A stretch of 64,000 nucleotides of DNA from Nonomuraea aurantiaca (GCF_020215705.1 NZ_JAIWNB010000026.1:101347-165346), one strand, 5' to 3'. Positions 7,911 through 17,816 are shown, numbered from the stretch's first letter. Notes: generated from the letters alone by a model not told the origin. Made by a program: numbers and translations.

Positions 7911-8549
7911 ATGACCAGTCCGGTAGAGGCCACTCTGGCCTATGCGGAGCAGTTCCATCATGAGGATGAGATCCTGCACGCGGCGCGCCTGCGCGGCCTG
8001 GAAATGGGTGCCACGCCCATCCTTCCCGGGGGCGGGGCGGCGCTCTGCTTCCTCGCCACGGCCGTCAACGCCAAGTCGGTCGTCGAGATCGGCACGGGCT
8101 GCGGCGTCTCCGGTCTTTGGATGCTGCGCGGCATGCGCCCCGACGGCACGCTGACCAGCGTCGACGTGGAGCCGGAGCACCAGCGGCTGGCCAGGCAGGC
8201 GTTCGCGGAGGCCGGGTTCTCCGGCGGGCGGGTGCGGCTGATCACCGGCCGGGCCCTCGACGTGCTGCCCCGGCTCTCCGACGGCGGCTACGACATGGTC
8301 TTCGCCGACGGGGCCAAGCAGGAGTACGCCGACTACCTGGCCGAGGCCGTCAGGCTGCTGCGCGTGGGCGGCATCGTCGCCTTCGACAACGTCCTGTGGC
8401 ACAACCGCGTGGCCGACCCGGCGCAACGCGACCCCGACACGGTCGCGCTGCGCGAACTGGGCAAGCTGGTGCAGTCCGACGACCGGCTGCGCTCGCTGCT
8501 GATGCCTCTGGGCGACGGGCTGCTCGCCGCCGTCAAGATCGCCTCATAG
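7911..8549 (+). CDS. SAM-dependent O-methyltransferase (COMT-like)
   Basis: A 212-residue class I methyltransferase with the SAM motif VVEIGTGCGVSGLWML, the acidic residue SVDVEPEHQ, the metal-binding FADGAKQEYADYL and the segment VAFDNVLWHNRV typical of small cation-dependent catechol/caffeoyl-CoA O-methyltransferases. The methyl acceptor is unknown. The start ATG has GGGGGGAGGAGG just upstream. It is divergent from sigE; an equivalent gene stands next to mycobacterial sigE (from memory), so it may share stress control. Confidence 0.85.
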   Translation: MTSPVEATLAYAEQFHHEDEILHAARLRGLEMGATPILPGGGAALCFLATAVNAKSVVEIGTGCGVSGLWMLRGMRPDGTLTSVDVEPEHQRLARQAFAEAGFSGGRVRLITGRALDVLPRLSDGGYDMVFADGAKQEYADYLAEAVRLLRVGGIVAFDNVLWHNRVADPAQRDPDTVALRELGKLVQSDDRLRSLLMPLGDGLLAAVKIAS

Positions 8550-8560
8550 CGCCAAATCTG

Positions 8561-8622
8561 CGGCGCGTACTCCTGGCGCCTCAGCCAAACCCACGGCGCA
8601 CGTACTTCTAGCGCGTCAGCCA
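8561..8622. repeat. Imperfect tandem duplication of the pepA 3' end
   Basis: CGGCGCGTACTCCTGGCGC with CTCAGCCA (8561-8587) is repeated as CGGCGCACGTACTTCTAGCGC with GTCAGCCA (8594-8622). The second copy includes the pepA stop codon and last codons (WLTR-stop on the minus strand), so the first is an extra copy 33 bases downstream of that gene. Confidence 0.6.
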
Positions 8623-10014
8623 CTCCAGCAGCACGCGTACCCCGAACCCGGTCGCGCCCTTGGTGAGCACGCCCTCGTTCACGGTGCTGCGTCCGACGCC
8701 CGCGATGTCCAGGTGCGCCCACGGCCGCTTGCCCGCGAACTCCCTCAGGAACAGCGCCGCCGTGATCGACCCGGCCCCGTAGGTGGAGCCGCTCTCGACG
8801 TTGGCCAGGTCCGCGATCGAGGACTCCAGCGCCGGCGCGTAGTCGTCGATCAGCGGCATCCGCCACAGCCGGTCATCACTGGCCTGCCCCGCCTCGACCA
8901 GCCCCTTGGCGAGGTCGTCGTCGGTGGCGTAGACGGCGCCGTAGCCGCGGCCGAGCGCGACGGTGATCGCCCCGGTGAGCGTGGCGATGTCCACCACCGC
9001 GTCCGGGTCGAGCTCGGCGTCGGCGTAGGCGAGCGCGTCGGCCAGCACCAGCCGCCCCTCCGCGTCGGTGTTGAGCACCTCCACCGTGCGGCCGCCGTAG
9101 TGCTTGATGACGTCGCTGGGCCGCTGGGCCGTACCGGAAGGCATGTTCTCGGCCGCCGCGACCAGGCCGGTCACCCGCACGGGCGCGCCGAGCCGGGCGA
9201 GCGCGGAGATGACGGCGATCACCACGGCGCCGCCCGCCATGTCGGTCTTCTGGGTCTTCATGTTCTCGTTCGGCTTGAGCGACAGGCCGCCCGAGTCGAA
9301 CGTGATGCCCTTGCCCACCAGCACGACATGCCGGTCACTCGGCTCGGGCGGGGTGTAGGAGAGCTGGATGAGGCGGGGCGGGTTGGCCGAGCCCCGGCCG
9401 ACGGCCAGGATGCCGCCGAAGCCGTCCGCCTGCAGCTGCTCCTCGTCCCAGACGCGTACCGGCACGTCCTGCTCGGCCGCGCGCTCGGCCAGCCAGAGCG
9501 GGTTCTTGACCGACGCGGGGGTGTTGGTCAGGTCGCGGGCCAGCGCCACCGCCTGCGCGACGGTCTGGCCGCGCCGCACCGCGTCCTCGTCGGCGCCGAC
9601 GAACGTGAGCGCCCGCACGGCCGGTTTGCCCGGCTCACCGATCTTGAAGGTGTACGCGGCCAGCAGCGCGGCCTCGGTGAAGGCCGTCACGTCGCCCTCC
9701 GGCGTCACCACGACCAGCGCCTGCCTGCCCTTGACCTTGCGGGTGAGCGCGGCGGCGGCCTTGCGCAACGCGCGCGGCGAGCCGTCACCGACCCCGTACA
9801 GGAGCACCCGGCCGACCCCGTCGGCCCGCGCCACCGGGACCTCCACCACCTCCCCCGCCTCTCCCTTGGCGTCGTAGTGCGCCAGCAGAGCGGCCGTCGG
9901 CACGTGCAGATCCAGCTCGACGGCGGGAGCGAGCTCGGCGGCGTAGGGCACGGCGAGCAGCTCGACATCGGCCGGTACGTCGGCCACCACCGATGCCGTG
10001 GTCTCAATGGGCAC
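8608..10014 (-). CDS. pepA: Leucyl aminopeptidase (M17, PepA)
   Basis: A 468-residue cytosolic aminopeptidase. The C-terminal catalytic domain has VLVGKGITFDSGGLSLKP, DMAGGAVVI and the M17 signature NTDAEGRLVLADALAYA, which hold the two-metal site and catalytic Lys/Arg. It removes N-terminal residues in peptide turnover. GTG at 10014 is preferred over the upstream TTG because GAGGGG stands seven bases before it. Downstream, 58 bases separate it from the convergent methyltransferase and contain a duplicate of its own 3' end. Confidence 0.93.
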   Translation of the reverse strand: MPIETTASVVADVPADVELLAVPYAAELAPAVELDLHVPTAALLAHYDAKGEAGEVVEVPVARADGVGRVLLYGVGDGSPRALRKAAAALTRKVKGRQALVVVTPEGDVTAFTEAALLAAYTFKIGEPGKPAVRALTFVGADEDAVRRGQTVAQAVALARDLTNTPASVKNPLWLAERAAEQDVPVRVWDEEQLQADGFGGILAVGRGSANPPRLIQLSYTPPEPSDRHVVLVGKGITFDSGGLSLKPNENMKTQKTDMAGGAVVIAVISALARLGAPVRVTGLVAAAENMPSGTAQRPSDVIKHYGGRTVEVLNTDAEGRLVLADALAYADAELDPDAVVDIATLTGAITVALGRGYGAVYATDDDLAKGLVEAGQASDDRLWRMPLIDDYAPALESSIADLANVESGSTYGAGSITAALFLREFAGKRPWAHLDIAGVGRSTVNEGVLTKGATGFGVRVLLEWLTR

Positions 10015-10092
10015 GGAAATCCCCCTCAAACGTCAGCGGCCCTGGCGCGGACGCACGCCAGGGCCGTGGAACGACCTGTGTCTCGGGAGCTC

Positions 10093-10260
10093 TCAGCCGA
10101 CGACGTTCTTCAACGCTTCGCCGAGCGCCTTCGCCTCGTCGGCGGAAATCTCCACGACGAGCCGGCCGCCACCCTCCAGGGGGACCCGCATGACAATGCC
10201 GCGCCCTTCCTTGGTGACCTCCAGCGGACCATCGCCGGTCCGCGGCTTCATCGCCGCCAT
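10093..10260 (-). CDS. DUF3117 small protein
   Basis: A 55-residue protein, MAAMKPRTGDGPLEV...GGGRLVVEISADEAKALGEALKNVVG, nearly identical in layout to the DUF3117 family that is universal in actinobacteria and of unknown function. The ATG at 10260 has AGGAAGGG upstream; longer in-frame readings would not match the family length. It precedes pepA on the same strand by 78 bases. Confidence 0.9.
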   Translation of the reverse strand: MAAMKPRTGDGPLEVTKEGRGIVMRVPLEGGGRLVVEISADEAKALGEALKNVVG

Positions 10261-10410
10261 GCGTGCATCCCTTCCTGCCTTGGGCTCCCGCGGCCCGCGG
10301 TTTCCGGCCGCCCCTGAGGATGGCCGACGCATTCACGTCATCTGTGATGTCCTATTCTCCCGCATCGAGAGCGCTCATGGGTAACGATCTCCTCCCAGAA
10401 TGCGTTGTCC

Positions 10411-11217
10411 ATGCTGGCGAAGGCGGCCAAACTGGACTTCGTGCATGCTCGCGCCGCTCTGTTCGACCTCTATGGAGACCACCTGCGCTCGCGCGGTGGA
10501 CAGGCGTCCGTGGCCGCGCTCGTACGGCTCATGAAGCCCCTCGAAATCGCCGCCCCGGCCGTACGGACGGCCGTTTCCCGCATGGTGCGACAGGGCTGGT
10601 TGCAGCCCGTCAGGCTGCCCCAGGGCGCCGGTTACGGACTTACGCCGAAGTGCGTCAGACGCCTGGACGAGGCCGCCTTGAGAATTTACCGAGCCGGAAC
10701 TTTGAGCTGGCGTGGCCGGTGGCACGTGATCGTCTTCGGTCCGGTCAAGGACCGTCCGCGCAGGGAACGGATCCGCGCCGACCTGACCTTCCTGGGGTAC
10801 GCCGCGCTGTCGGAGACGACGTGGATCGGCCCGCGCTCGTCGATCGAACTGGACAACCTGCTGGAGGGCGAGGGCGTGCACGCCGACAGGTTCGACGCGG
10901 CGCTCGAGGGCGATCCGCGCGAGCTGGTGGCCCGCGCCTGGGATCTGACCGCCATCGGCGCGGCGTACGAGCACTGGCTGTCGGAGGCTGTCACTCTGGT
11001 CGGCGCGCTGCCTGGCGGCGCCCCGGCTGATCAGGTGTTCGCGACCAGGAGCAGACTCGTGCACGGATGGCGCAACTTCCTGTTCCGGGATCCTGGCCTC
11101 CCCCCGGAGCTGCTGCCACCCGCCTGGCCGGGCGAGAAGGCCAGGGCCTACTTCGAGCAGGAGGCGGTCCGCCTGCTGCCCGCGGCCGCCGCGTTCGTCG
11201 ACAGGGAGCTGCCTTGA
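10411..11217 (+). CDS. PaaX family transcriptional regulator
   Basis: A ~268-residue regulator with an N-terminal winged-helix segment (ALFDLYGDHLRSRGGQASVAALVRLMKPLEIAAPAVRTAVSRMVRQGWL) and the PaaX central and C-terminal domains (GRWHVIVFGPVKDRPRRERIRADLTFLGY; FLFRDPGLPPELLPPAWPG). PaaX proteins repress phenylacetate catabolism genes and respond to phenylacetyl-CoA. It overlaps the next gene, an enoyl-CoA hydratase/PaaG-like isomerase, by four bases, supporting a role in CoA-thioester catabolism. The start could be ATG 10411 or TTG 10405; no strong ribosome site is visible. Confidence 0.85.
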   Translation: MLAKAAKLDFVHARAALFDLYGDHLRSRGGQASVAALVRLMKPLEIAAPAVRTAVSRMVRQGWLQPVRLPQGAGYGLTPKCVRRLDEAALRIYRAGTLSWRGRWHVIVFGPVKDRPRRERIRADLTFLGYAALSETTWIGPRSSIELDNLLEGEGVHADRFDAALEGDPRELVARAWDLTAIGAAYEHWLSEAVTLVGALPGGAPADQVFATRSRLVHGWRNFLFRDPGLPPELLPPAWPGEKARAYFEQEAVRLLPAAAAFVDRELP

Positions 11218-11990
11218 TCCGCTATGACGTGACCGATGCCGTCGCCACCATCACCCTCGACCGGCCCGACGCGATGAACTCGCTGACGGCCGAGGTGAAG
11301 GCGGCCCTGCTCGACGCGCTACGCCGCGCCGCCGCCGACCCCGAGGTCCGCGCGGTGCTGCTCACCGGCTCGGGACGGGCCTTCTGCGCGGGCCAGGACC
11401 TGCGCGAGCACGCCGGCAACCTGGAGGCGGGCCGCGGCCTGGCCGACACGGTCCGCGCGCACTACAACCCCATCGTCGAGCTGATCACCACGATGGCCAA
11501 GCCGGTCGTGGCGGCGGTCAACGGCGTGGCCGCCGGGGCGGGCGCCTCACTGGCCTTCGCCTGCGACCTGCGGGTGGCCTCGGACAAGGCCAAGTTCGCG
11601 ATGGCGTTCGCCGGGGTGGGCCTGGCGCCCGACTCGGGCGCGTCGTGGACGCTGGCCCGCCTGGTGGGATTGGGGCGGGCGACCGAGCTGCTGCTGCTCG
11701 GCGAGCCCCTCGGCGCGGCCCGCGCGCTCGAACTGGGCGTGGTCACCCGCGTGGTGCCCGCCGACGACGTGCTCAAGACCGCCCATGAGCTGGCCGTACG
11801 GCTGGCGGCGGGGCCCACCAGGGCGTTCGCGGCCACGAAGCGGGCGCTGGCCTACGCCGCGACGCACTCGCTGCCCGAGACCCTGGCCGTGGAGGCCGAC
11901 CTGCAGGACGAGTGCGTGGCCACCCAGGACCACCTCGACGCCACCCGGGCCTTCCTGGCCAAGGAGCAGCCGACGTTCCACGGCCGCTGA
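11214..11990 (+). CDS. Enoyl-CoA hydratase/isomerase (PaaG-like)
   Basis: A 258-residue crotonase-fold enzyme. The oxyanion-hole elements are FCAGQDLREH and the AGAGASLAFACDLRVAS region; the C-terminal helices are complete. It hydrates or isomerises an enoyl-CoA; the GQDLREH loop and the PaaX partner suggest the PaaG-type isomerase of phenylacetate degradation, but the rest of a paa cluster is absent from the window. TTG at 11214 overlaps the paaX stop (TTGA) and has AGGGAG upstream, so translational coupling is likely. Confidence 0.85.
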   Translation: MIRYDVTDAVATITLDRPDAMNSLTAEVKAALLDALRRAAADPEVRAVLLTGSGRAFCAGQDLREHAGNLEAGRGLADTVRAHYNPIVELITTMAKPVVAAVNGVAAGAGASLAFACDLRVASDKAKFAMAFAGVGLAPDSGASWTLARLVGLGRATELLLLGEPLGAARALELGVVTRVVPADDVLKTAHELAVRLAAGPTRAFAATKRALAYAATHSLPETLAVEADLQDECVATQDHLDATRAFLAKEQPTFHGR

Positions 11991-12000
11991 ATCCGCCTCG

Positions 12001-12567
12001 CTACGGCTGCGCCTGCCGGGCGACGCAGCCCTCGATATGGTCGTTGACCAGGCCGATGGCCTGCATGAGGGCGTACGCGGTGGTCGGGCCGACGAATCTG
12101 AAGCCGCGCTTCTTGAGGTCCTTGGCCAGGGCCTTGGAGGCCGGGGTGATGGCCGGGACGTCGGTCATCGCCCTGGGGACCGGGGACGCGGCGTCGGCGT
12201 ACTGCCAGACCAGGTCGGACAGGCCGCCGGGCAGGTCGAGTGCGGCCCGCGCGTTGGCGATGGTCGCCTCCACCTTGGCGCGGTTGCGCACGATGCCGGG
12301 GTCGCCGAGGAGGCGGGCCACGTCCTGCTCGGTGTACGCGGCGACCTTGGGGATGGAGAACTGGTCGAAGGCGGCGCGGAAGTTCTCGCGCTTGCGCAGG
12401 ATCGTCAGCCACGACAGGCCCGACTGGAAGGCTTCCAGGGAGACCCGCTCGAAGACACCGTCGTCGCCCCGGACCGGGCGGCCCCACTCCTCGTCGTGGT
12501 AGGTGATGTAGATCGGGTCCGCCATCCCCGGCCAGGTACAGCGGATCACTTCCGACACTTGCGTCAC
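12001..12567 (-). CDS. tag: DNA-3-methyladenine glycosylase I
   Basis: A 188-residue base-excision glycosylase of the Tag family. It shows RCTWPG...YITYHDEEWGRP at the N-terminus, ERVSLEAFQSGLSWLTILRKRENFRAAF, the RNRAKVEATIANARA helix-hairpin-helix part and RFVGPTTAYALMQAIGLVNDH with the C-terminal zinc-type His. It removes 3-methyladenine from alkylated DNA. GTG 12567 overlaps the stop of the upstream DivIVA-like gene (GTGA), so the two genes form an operon. Confidence 0.92.
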   Translation of the reverse strand: MTQVSEVIRCTWPGMADPIYITYHDEEWGRPVRGDDGVFERVSLEAFQSGLSWLTILRKRENFRAAFDQFSIPKVAAYTEQDVARLLGDPGIVRNRAKVEATIANARAALDLPGGLSDLVWQYADAASPVPRAMTDVPAITPASKALAKDLKKRGFRFVGPTTAYALMQAIGLVNDHIEGCVARQAQP

Positions 12568-13391
12568 TTGCGCTCGTCCCTGTCCTCGCCCGGTGCCACC
12601 CGCACCGGCTCACTCTCGCGCTCCAGCCCCTTGTCACTCGACTGGGCCAGGACCGGCTCGCCGTCGCGGACCGACTCACCGTCGCGGGCCGGCTCGTCTT
12701 CCGTCGCCGCGGCCGAGGCGTCGAACGCGGCCGTGTGATCGGCCGGCGTGTCGGATGGCGGGGCGTCGTCTTCCGGCTTCACCGCAGCGTCCGCCACGAC
12801 CTCCGGCTCCGCCACCGCGTCCGGCTCCGCCACCGCGTCCGACTCCACCGCGACCTCCGGCTCCGCCGTGACGTCCGGTTGGTCGGGCACCGCCACCGCG
12901 TCCTGAGGCTCGTCCGTGGACGGCTCGGCGTGCCGGTCTCCCAGGGCGGCCGCCTCGACGGCCGAGTCCCCCTCCTGGGAGAGGTCCCGGGGCGCGGCCG
13001 GTGGCTCGTGGTCGGTGCGCAGGCCGGCGCCCGGAGCCGCGTAGACCTCCTGGCGGGCATACAGTCGGCTCGACAGCAGCTCGGAGACCCGCTGTTCGAG
13101 CACGGCGATCCTGGTGTCACGGGCGCTGATCGCCGTCGCCGCCCTGCGCAGGGTCTCGTCGACACTCTGCGTGTGATAGCCGACCAGGTTGACCGGCAGC
13201 TGCAGCGCCATGAAGTCCACCGCCGTGAGCTGCCCGGGCTCCGGCAGGTCGAGAGGCGGCACATCCGGCGGGAACTCGGTCAGCTCCCCGCCTCTTCCGA
13301 GGGAGACCAGGACCACGCAGGCCAGAATGGCGAGCGCGGCAATGGCGAGTACGACCAGCACATTGGCATCGTACTCATACGATCGACGCAC
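12564..13391 (-). CDS. Membrane-anchored DivIVA-domain protein with acidic tail
   Basis: A ~275-residue protein with one N-terminal membrane helix (NVLVVLAIAALAILACVVLVSLG), a short DivIVA-like segment (FMALQLPVNLVGYHTQSVDETLRRAATAI), a coiled coil (RDTRIAVLEQRVSELL) and a ~150-residue tail rich in Glu, Asp, Pro and Ala. Small DivIVA-like proteins of this build are common in actinobacteria and are thought to mark cell poles or septa; the role here is inferred. GTG 13391 or GTG 13361 could be the start and neither has a strong ribosome site. It is translationally coupled to tag. Confidence 0.7.
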   Translation of the reverse strand: MRRSYEYDANVLVVLAIAALAILACVVLVSLGRGGELTEFPPDVPPLDLPEPGQLTAVDFMALQLPVNLVGYHTQSVDETLRRAATAISARDTRIAVLEQRVSELLSSRLYARQEVYAAPGAGLRTDHEPPAAPRDLSQEGDSAVEAAALGDRHAEPSTDEPQDAVAVPDQPDVTAEPEVAVESDAVAEPDAVAEPEVVADAAVKPEDDAPPSDTPADHTAAFDASAAATEDEPARDGESVRDGEPVLAQSSDKGLERESEPVRVAPGEDRDERK

Positions 13392-13441
13392 GAGTCCCGC
13401 ACTTGCCGCGCCTGTTACGTCTTGGGACTCCCCGGGACGGG

Positions 13442-14026
13442 TCAGCCGGTGGACTCGCCGAGCTCCTCGACGCTGGGCCGAACCGGCGTGCTGGTGGCCT
13501 CCAGGTGCGCGAACGCCTCCTCGACCGTGTTGGTCCAGGAGATGGCGTCGAAGACGTTGGCCCGGGTGAAGCCCGCGTCGTACATGTTCTCGATGAGCTG
13601 CCGCAGCGGCGCGTACAGACCCCACGGGTCGAGGATCACCAGCGGACGGTCGTGGATGCCGAGGACGCGGGCCGTCCAGATCTCGAAGAGCTCCTCCAGC
13701 GTGCCGATGCCGCCGGGCAGGACGAGGAAGGCGTCGGAGCGCTCGTCCATGGCGGCCTTGCGCTCGCGCATGCCGGTGGTGACGATCAGCTCGTCGGAGC
13801 CCGTGTCGGCGACCTCGATGTCGACCAGGACCTGGGGGATCACGCCGATGGTGCGGCCGCCGGAGGCGCGGGTGGCGGCGGTGATGGCGCCCATGCACGA
13901 GACGGTGGCGCCGCCGCTCACCAGCGTGTGGCCACGCTGGGCGAGCTCGGCGCCGACCTCTGTGGCGAGTTGGAGGTATTTCTCGTCAATCTTCTGGCTT
14001 GACGCGCAAAACACGCAGATATTCAC
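13442..14026 (-). CDS. LOG-family (TIGR00730) Rossmann-fold protein
   Basis: A 194-residue protein with SGGATVSCMGAIT and the diagnostic LPGGIGTLEELFE, the PGGxGTxxE motif of LOG proteins. These act as nucleoside-5'-monophosphate phosphoribohydrolases, best known from cytokinin activation; bacterial substrates are often undefined. It begins with MNICVFCASS, the usual N-terminus of the short form, and follows a second, longer family member by 10 bases on the same strand, so the two are likely co-transcribed. Confidence 0.88.
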   Translation of the reverse strand: MNICVFCASSQKIDEKYLQLATEVGAELAQRGHTLVSGGATVSCMGAITAATRASGGRTIGVIPQVLVDIEVADTGSDELIVTTGMRERKAAMDERSDAFLVLPGGIGTLEELFEIWTARVLGIHDRPLVILDPWGLYAPLRQLIENMYDAGFTRANVFDAISWTNTVEEAFAHLEATSTPVRPSVEELGESTG

Positions 14027-14036
14027 ACATTTGAGC

Positions 14037-14834
14037 TTATTGGGGCTCGGCCGGCTGGGCGGCGACGGCGCCCTGCTCCTCCCGGAGCTGCTCGGACCGC
14101 TTGAGGTCGGCGTCGACGATGATGCGTACGGCCTCGTCGACGTCGTCGGTCACGGTGATGAGGTCGAGATCCTGCTCGGCGATCTTGCCGGTGTCGAGGA
14201 GCGTGCTCTTGATCCAGTCCATCAGGCCGCCCCAGAACTCCGAGCCCATCAGCACGACGGGGAAGGACGTCACCTTCTGCGTCTGCACCAGCGTGAGCGC
14301 CTCGAACAGCTCGTCGAGCGTGCCGAACCCACCAGGCAGCGCGATGAAGCCGCACGAGTATTTGACGAACATCGTCTTGCGGACGAAGAAGTAGCGGAAC
14401 TCGATGCCGAGGTCCACGTAGTCGTTCATCCTCTGCTCGAAGGGCAGCTCGATGCCGAGCCCCACCGACACCGCGCCCTCCACGTCGAGGGCTCCCCGGT
14501 TGGCCGCCTCCATGATCCCGGGCCCGCCGCCGGTGATCACCGCGTATCCGGCCCGGGCCAGCGCACGGCCGAGCGCACGGCCCACGCCGTATTCGGCAGA
14601 GCCCCCGGGCGTGCGGGCGGAGCCGAAGACGGTGACCGCCGGGGGCAGCTCGGCCAGCTGCCCGAACCCCTCCACGAACTCCGCCTGGATGCGCAGCACC
14701 CGCCACGGGTCCATGTGCACCCAGTCGGCGGGGCCCTGACGGTCGAGCAGCCGCTGATCGTGGGTGGTCTGCAGCGCGAGACCGCCGCGGATCACGGCCT
14801 GCCCCTGACGGCGTTCCGGACGTGTCTGTTCCAT
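14037..14834 (-). CDS. LOG-family (TIGR00730) Rossmann-fold protein, long form
   Basis: A 265-residue paralogue with an ~80-residue N-terminal extension, then VTVFGSARTPGGS, ITGGGPGIMEAANRGA and LPGGFGTLDELFE. It has the PGGxGTxxE active-site motif. The extension and the FVRKTMFVKYSCGFIALPGG segment place it in the longer actinobacterial subgroup. A TAGCGT six bases before the ATG on the coding strand could be a -10 box of a leaderless transcript. The substrate is unknown. Confidence 0.88.
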   Translation of the reverse strand: MEQTRPERRQGQAVIRGGLALQTTHDQRLLDRQGPADWVHMDPWRVLRIQAEFVEGFGQLAELPPAVTVFGSARTPGGSAEYGVGRALGRALARAGYAVITGGGPGIMEAANRGALDVEGAVSVGLGIELPFEQRMNDYVDLGIEFRYFFVRKTMFVKYSCGFIALPGGFGTLDELFEALTLVQTQKVTSFPVVLMGSEFWGGLMDWIKSTLLDTGKIAEQDLDLITVTDDVDEAVRIIVDADLKRSEQLREEQGAVAAQPAEPQ

Positions 14835-15017
14835 GCGGTCACGCTAGCCCAACGCCGGGCGACCCCGCGCACAACGAGCGCTAGTCACCCGATAGAGGGC
14901 CTCTGAGGCAAATGCCCTGGTAGATGGGGCTAAGAACCCGCGTAAAAAATCTTGAAAGAAGCAGGAACCAGATTTCGACCTGCCTGCGTCTAACTGCCGA
15001 GGGTGCTGCTCGGGACT

Positions 15018-15063
15018 GAAAGTGGCTTTCCCCGCCAAATGGCCGGCGAGGAAAGCCACTTTC
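15018..15063 (-). terminator. Hairpin terminator at the dapE 3' end
   Basis: Perfect 14-bp arms GAAAGTGGCTTTCC (15018-15031) and GGAAAGCCACTTTC (15050-15063) with an 18-base loop. The dapE stop codon (15064-15062) overlaps the stem. There is no clear T-tract. The remaining ~180 bp to the LOG gene hold its presumed promoter and no gene. Confidence 0.65.
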
Positions 15064-16116
15064 ACTTTGTCAGCCAGTCCAGCAGGGCCCGCTCGCTCTC
15101 CACGATCTTCGTGAGCGACACGTACTCCCCCTGCTGATGCGCCAGGTTCGGGTCACCGGGACCGTAGTTCACGGCCGGCACCCCCAGTGTGGAGAAGCGC
15201 GCGACATCCGTCCAGCCCAGCTTGGCCCGCGGCGTGCCGCCGACCGCGGCGGTGAAGGCCGCCGCCACCGGGTGGGTGAGGCCGGGCCGCGCGGCCGGGG
15301 CGCCATCGGTGAAGCGGACCTCGAACCCGTCGAACACCTCGCGCACGTGCGCCTGCGCCTGCTCGATCGACAGGTCGGGCGCGAAGCGGTAGTTGACCGT
15401 GACCACGCACTCGTCCGGAATCACGTTGCCCGCCACGCCGCCGCGCACGCCGACCGCGTTGAGCCCCTCGTGGTAGGCCAGCCCGTCGACCACGGGCTGC
15501 CGGGCCTCGTAGGCGTTGAGCCGGGCCAGGACCGGCTCGATGCCGTGAATGGCGTTGACCCCGAGCCAGGACCTGGCGCTGTGCGCGCGCTTGCCGGCCA
15601 CGGTGATCTCGGCCCGCAGGGTGCCCTGGCAGCCGCCCTCGATCACCCCGTCCGTGGGCTCCATGAGCACCGCGAAGTCGGCCGCCAGCCACTCGGGGTG
15701 CTCGCGGGCCACCCTCGTCAGCCCGTTGCGCTCGGCCTCGATCTCCTCGCAGTCGTAGAAGACGTAGGTGACGTCGCGGTTGGGCGCGGGCACGGTGGCC
15801 GCCAGCTTGAGCGCGACCGCCACCCCCGCCTTCATGTCCGAGGTGCCGCAGCCGAAGAGCAGGTCGCCCTCGACGCGGCTGGGCAGGTTGCCGGCGACCG
15901 GCACCGTGTCGAGGTGCCCGGCGATCAGCACCCGCTCGGCGCGGCCCAGCTCCGTACGCGCGACGAGTGTCTCGCCCGATCTGTCGACCTTGAGGTACGG
16001 CAACACCGCCAGCGCCTGCTCGACCGCCTCGGCCAGCGCCCGCTCGTCGCCGCTCACCGACTCGATGTCCACGATGGCCGCGGTCAGCGTCCGTACGTCC
16101 TGTGTCAGGTCCAGCA

Positions 16117-16117
<1 letters not shown>
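15062..16117 (-). CDS. dapE: Succinyl-diaminopimelate desuccinylase
   Basis: A 351-residue M20 metallohydrolase with LIAGHLDTVPVAGN (first zinc ligands and Asp), GTSDMKAGVAVALKL, the catalytic YDCEEIEAERNG and a lid/dimer domain (RAHSARSWLGVNAIHG). It removes succinate from N-succinyl-LL-diaminopimelate in the lysine and meso-DAP pathway. The frame extends upstream as a shadow through dapD; MLDLTQDVRTL at 16117 is the true start, whose A is shared with the dapD stop (TGATG). Confidence 0.93.
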
Positions 16118-16950
<833 letters not shown>

Positions 16951-16987
16951 GGCCACGGAGCTTATCTGGCCGGGTAGGTTTCTCAGC

Positions 16988-17809
16988 GTGCGCCTGCGCT
17001 TCTCCCGCGGAGTCATCACGATCGCGGTCATCGTTCTGCTCCTCGCGGTGGGCATCTCCGTGGGCCTCTACCACCTGCTCAAAAAGGCGCAGCCGCTGGC
17101 CGTTCCCGAAGCCCACTGCAGTGTCAAGACGCCCGTGGGCGACCGGGATCTCGAGATCGAGCAGGCCCAGATATCGGCCACCATCGCGGCCGTCGCGGAG
17201 CGCCGCAAGCTGCCCGAGCGGGCGGTGGTGATCGCCTACGCGACCGCGCTGCAGGAGTCGAAGCTCTACAACCTCGACTACGGCGACCGTGACTCCGTCG
17301 GCGTGTTCCAGCAGCGCCAGTCGCAGGGATGGGGCAAGCGCAAGCAGCTCCTCGACCCCGTCTACGCGACCAACCGGTTCTTCGCCGCGCTGGTCAAGGT
17401 CAAGAACTACCGGAAGATCCCGCTGGCGGACGCCGCCCAGGCCGTGCAGCGCTCGGCGGGCGGCTACGCCTACGCCCAGCACGAGGAGGACGCCAGGATC
17501 CTCGCGGCGGCGTTCACCGGGCGTGTCCCGAAGGCCGTGCACTGCTGGTACCCGCCGCCCAAGGCGAGCACCCCCGCCCCCCAGGCCAAGACCGCCGAGG
17601 CGCGGCGCCAGCTCGCGCGGGCGCTCGGCGACCCGTCCATCTCGACGCGCAAGCGCGGCTGGCTGATCGCCGCCTGGTCGGTGGCCCACGCGCAGAAGTA
17701 CGGACTCAAGCGCGTCGGCTTCAACGGCGCCACCTGGACCAACGACATGAACCTGGAGGGCTGGCAGTCAGGCGGCAAGGCGACCGACAGCAAGGTGGAC
17801 ATCTCCTAG
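16988..17809 (+). CDS. Membrane-anchored lysozyme-like (transglycosylase-like) protein
   Basis: A ~273-residue protein with an N-terminal signal anchor (RGVITIAVIVLLLAVGISVGLYHLL) and an exported domain. The stretch VVIAYATALQESKLYNLDYGDRDSVGVFQQRQSQGWG has the Glu (ALQESKL) and GVFQQR pattern seen in lysozyme-like, SLT-fold muramidase domains of actinobacteria. The C-terminal ~90 residues are unlike anything I recognise. It could cleave or bind peptidoglycan at the cell surface. GTG 16988 is taken as start; ATG 16949 is in frame and would overlap the divergent dapD start. Confidence 0.6.
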   Translation: MRLRFSRGVITIAVIVLLLAVGISVGLYHLLKKAQPLAVPEAHCSVKTPVGDRDLEIEQAQISATIAAVAERRKLPERAVVIAYATALQESKLYNLDYGDRDSVGVFQQRQSQGWGKRKQLLDPVYATNRFFAALVKVKNYRKIPLADAAQAVQRSAGGYAYAQHEEDARILAAAFTGRVPKAVHCWYPPPKASTPAPQAKTAEARRQLARALGDPSISTRKRGWLIAAWSVAHAQKYGLKRVGFNGATWTNDMNLEGWQSGGKATDSKVDIS

Positions 17810-17816
17810 ACGGGCC

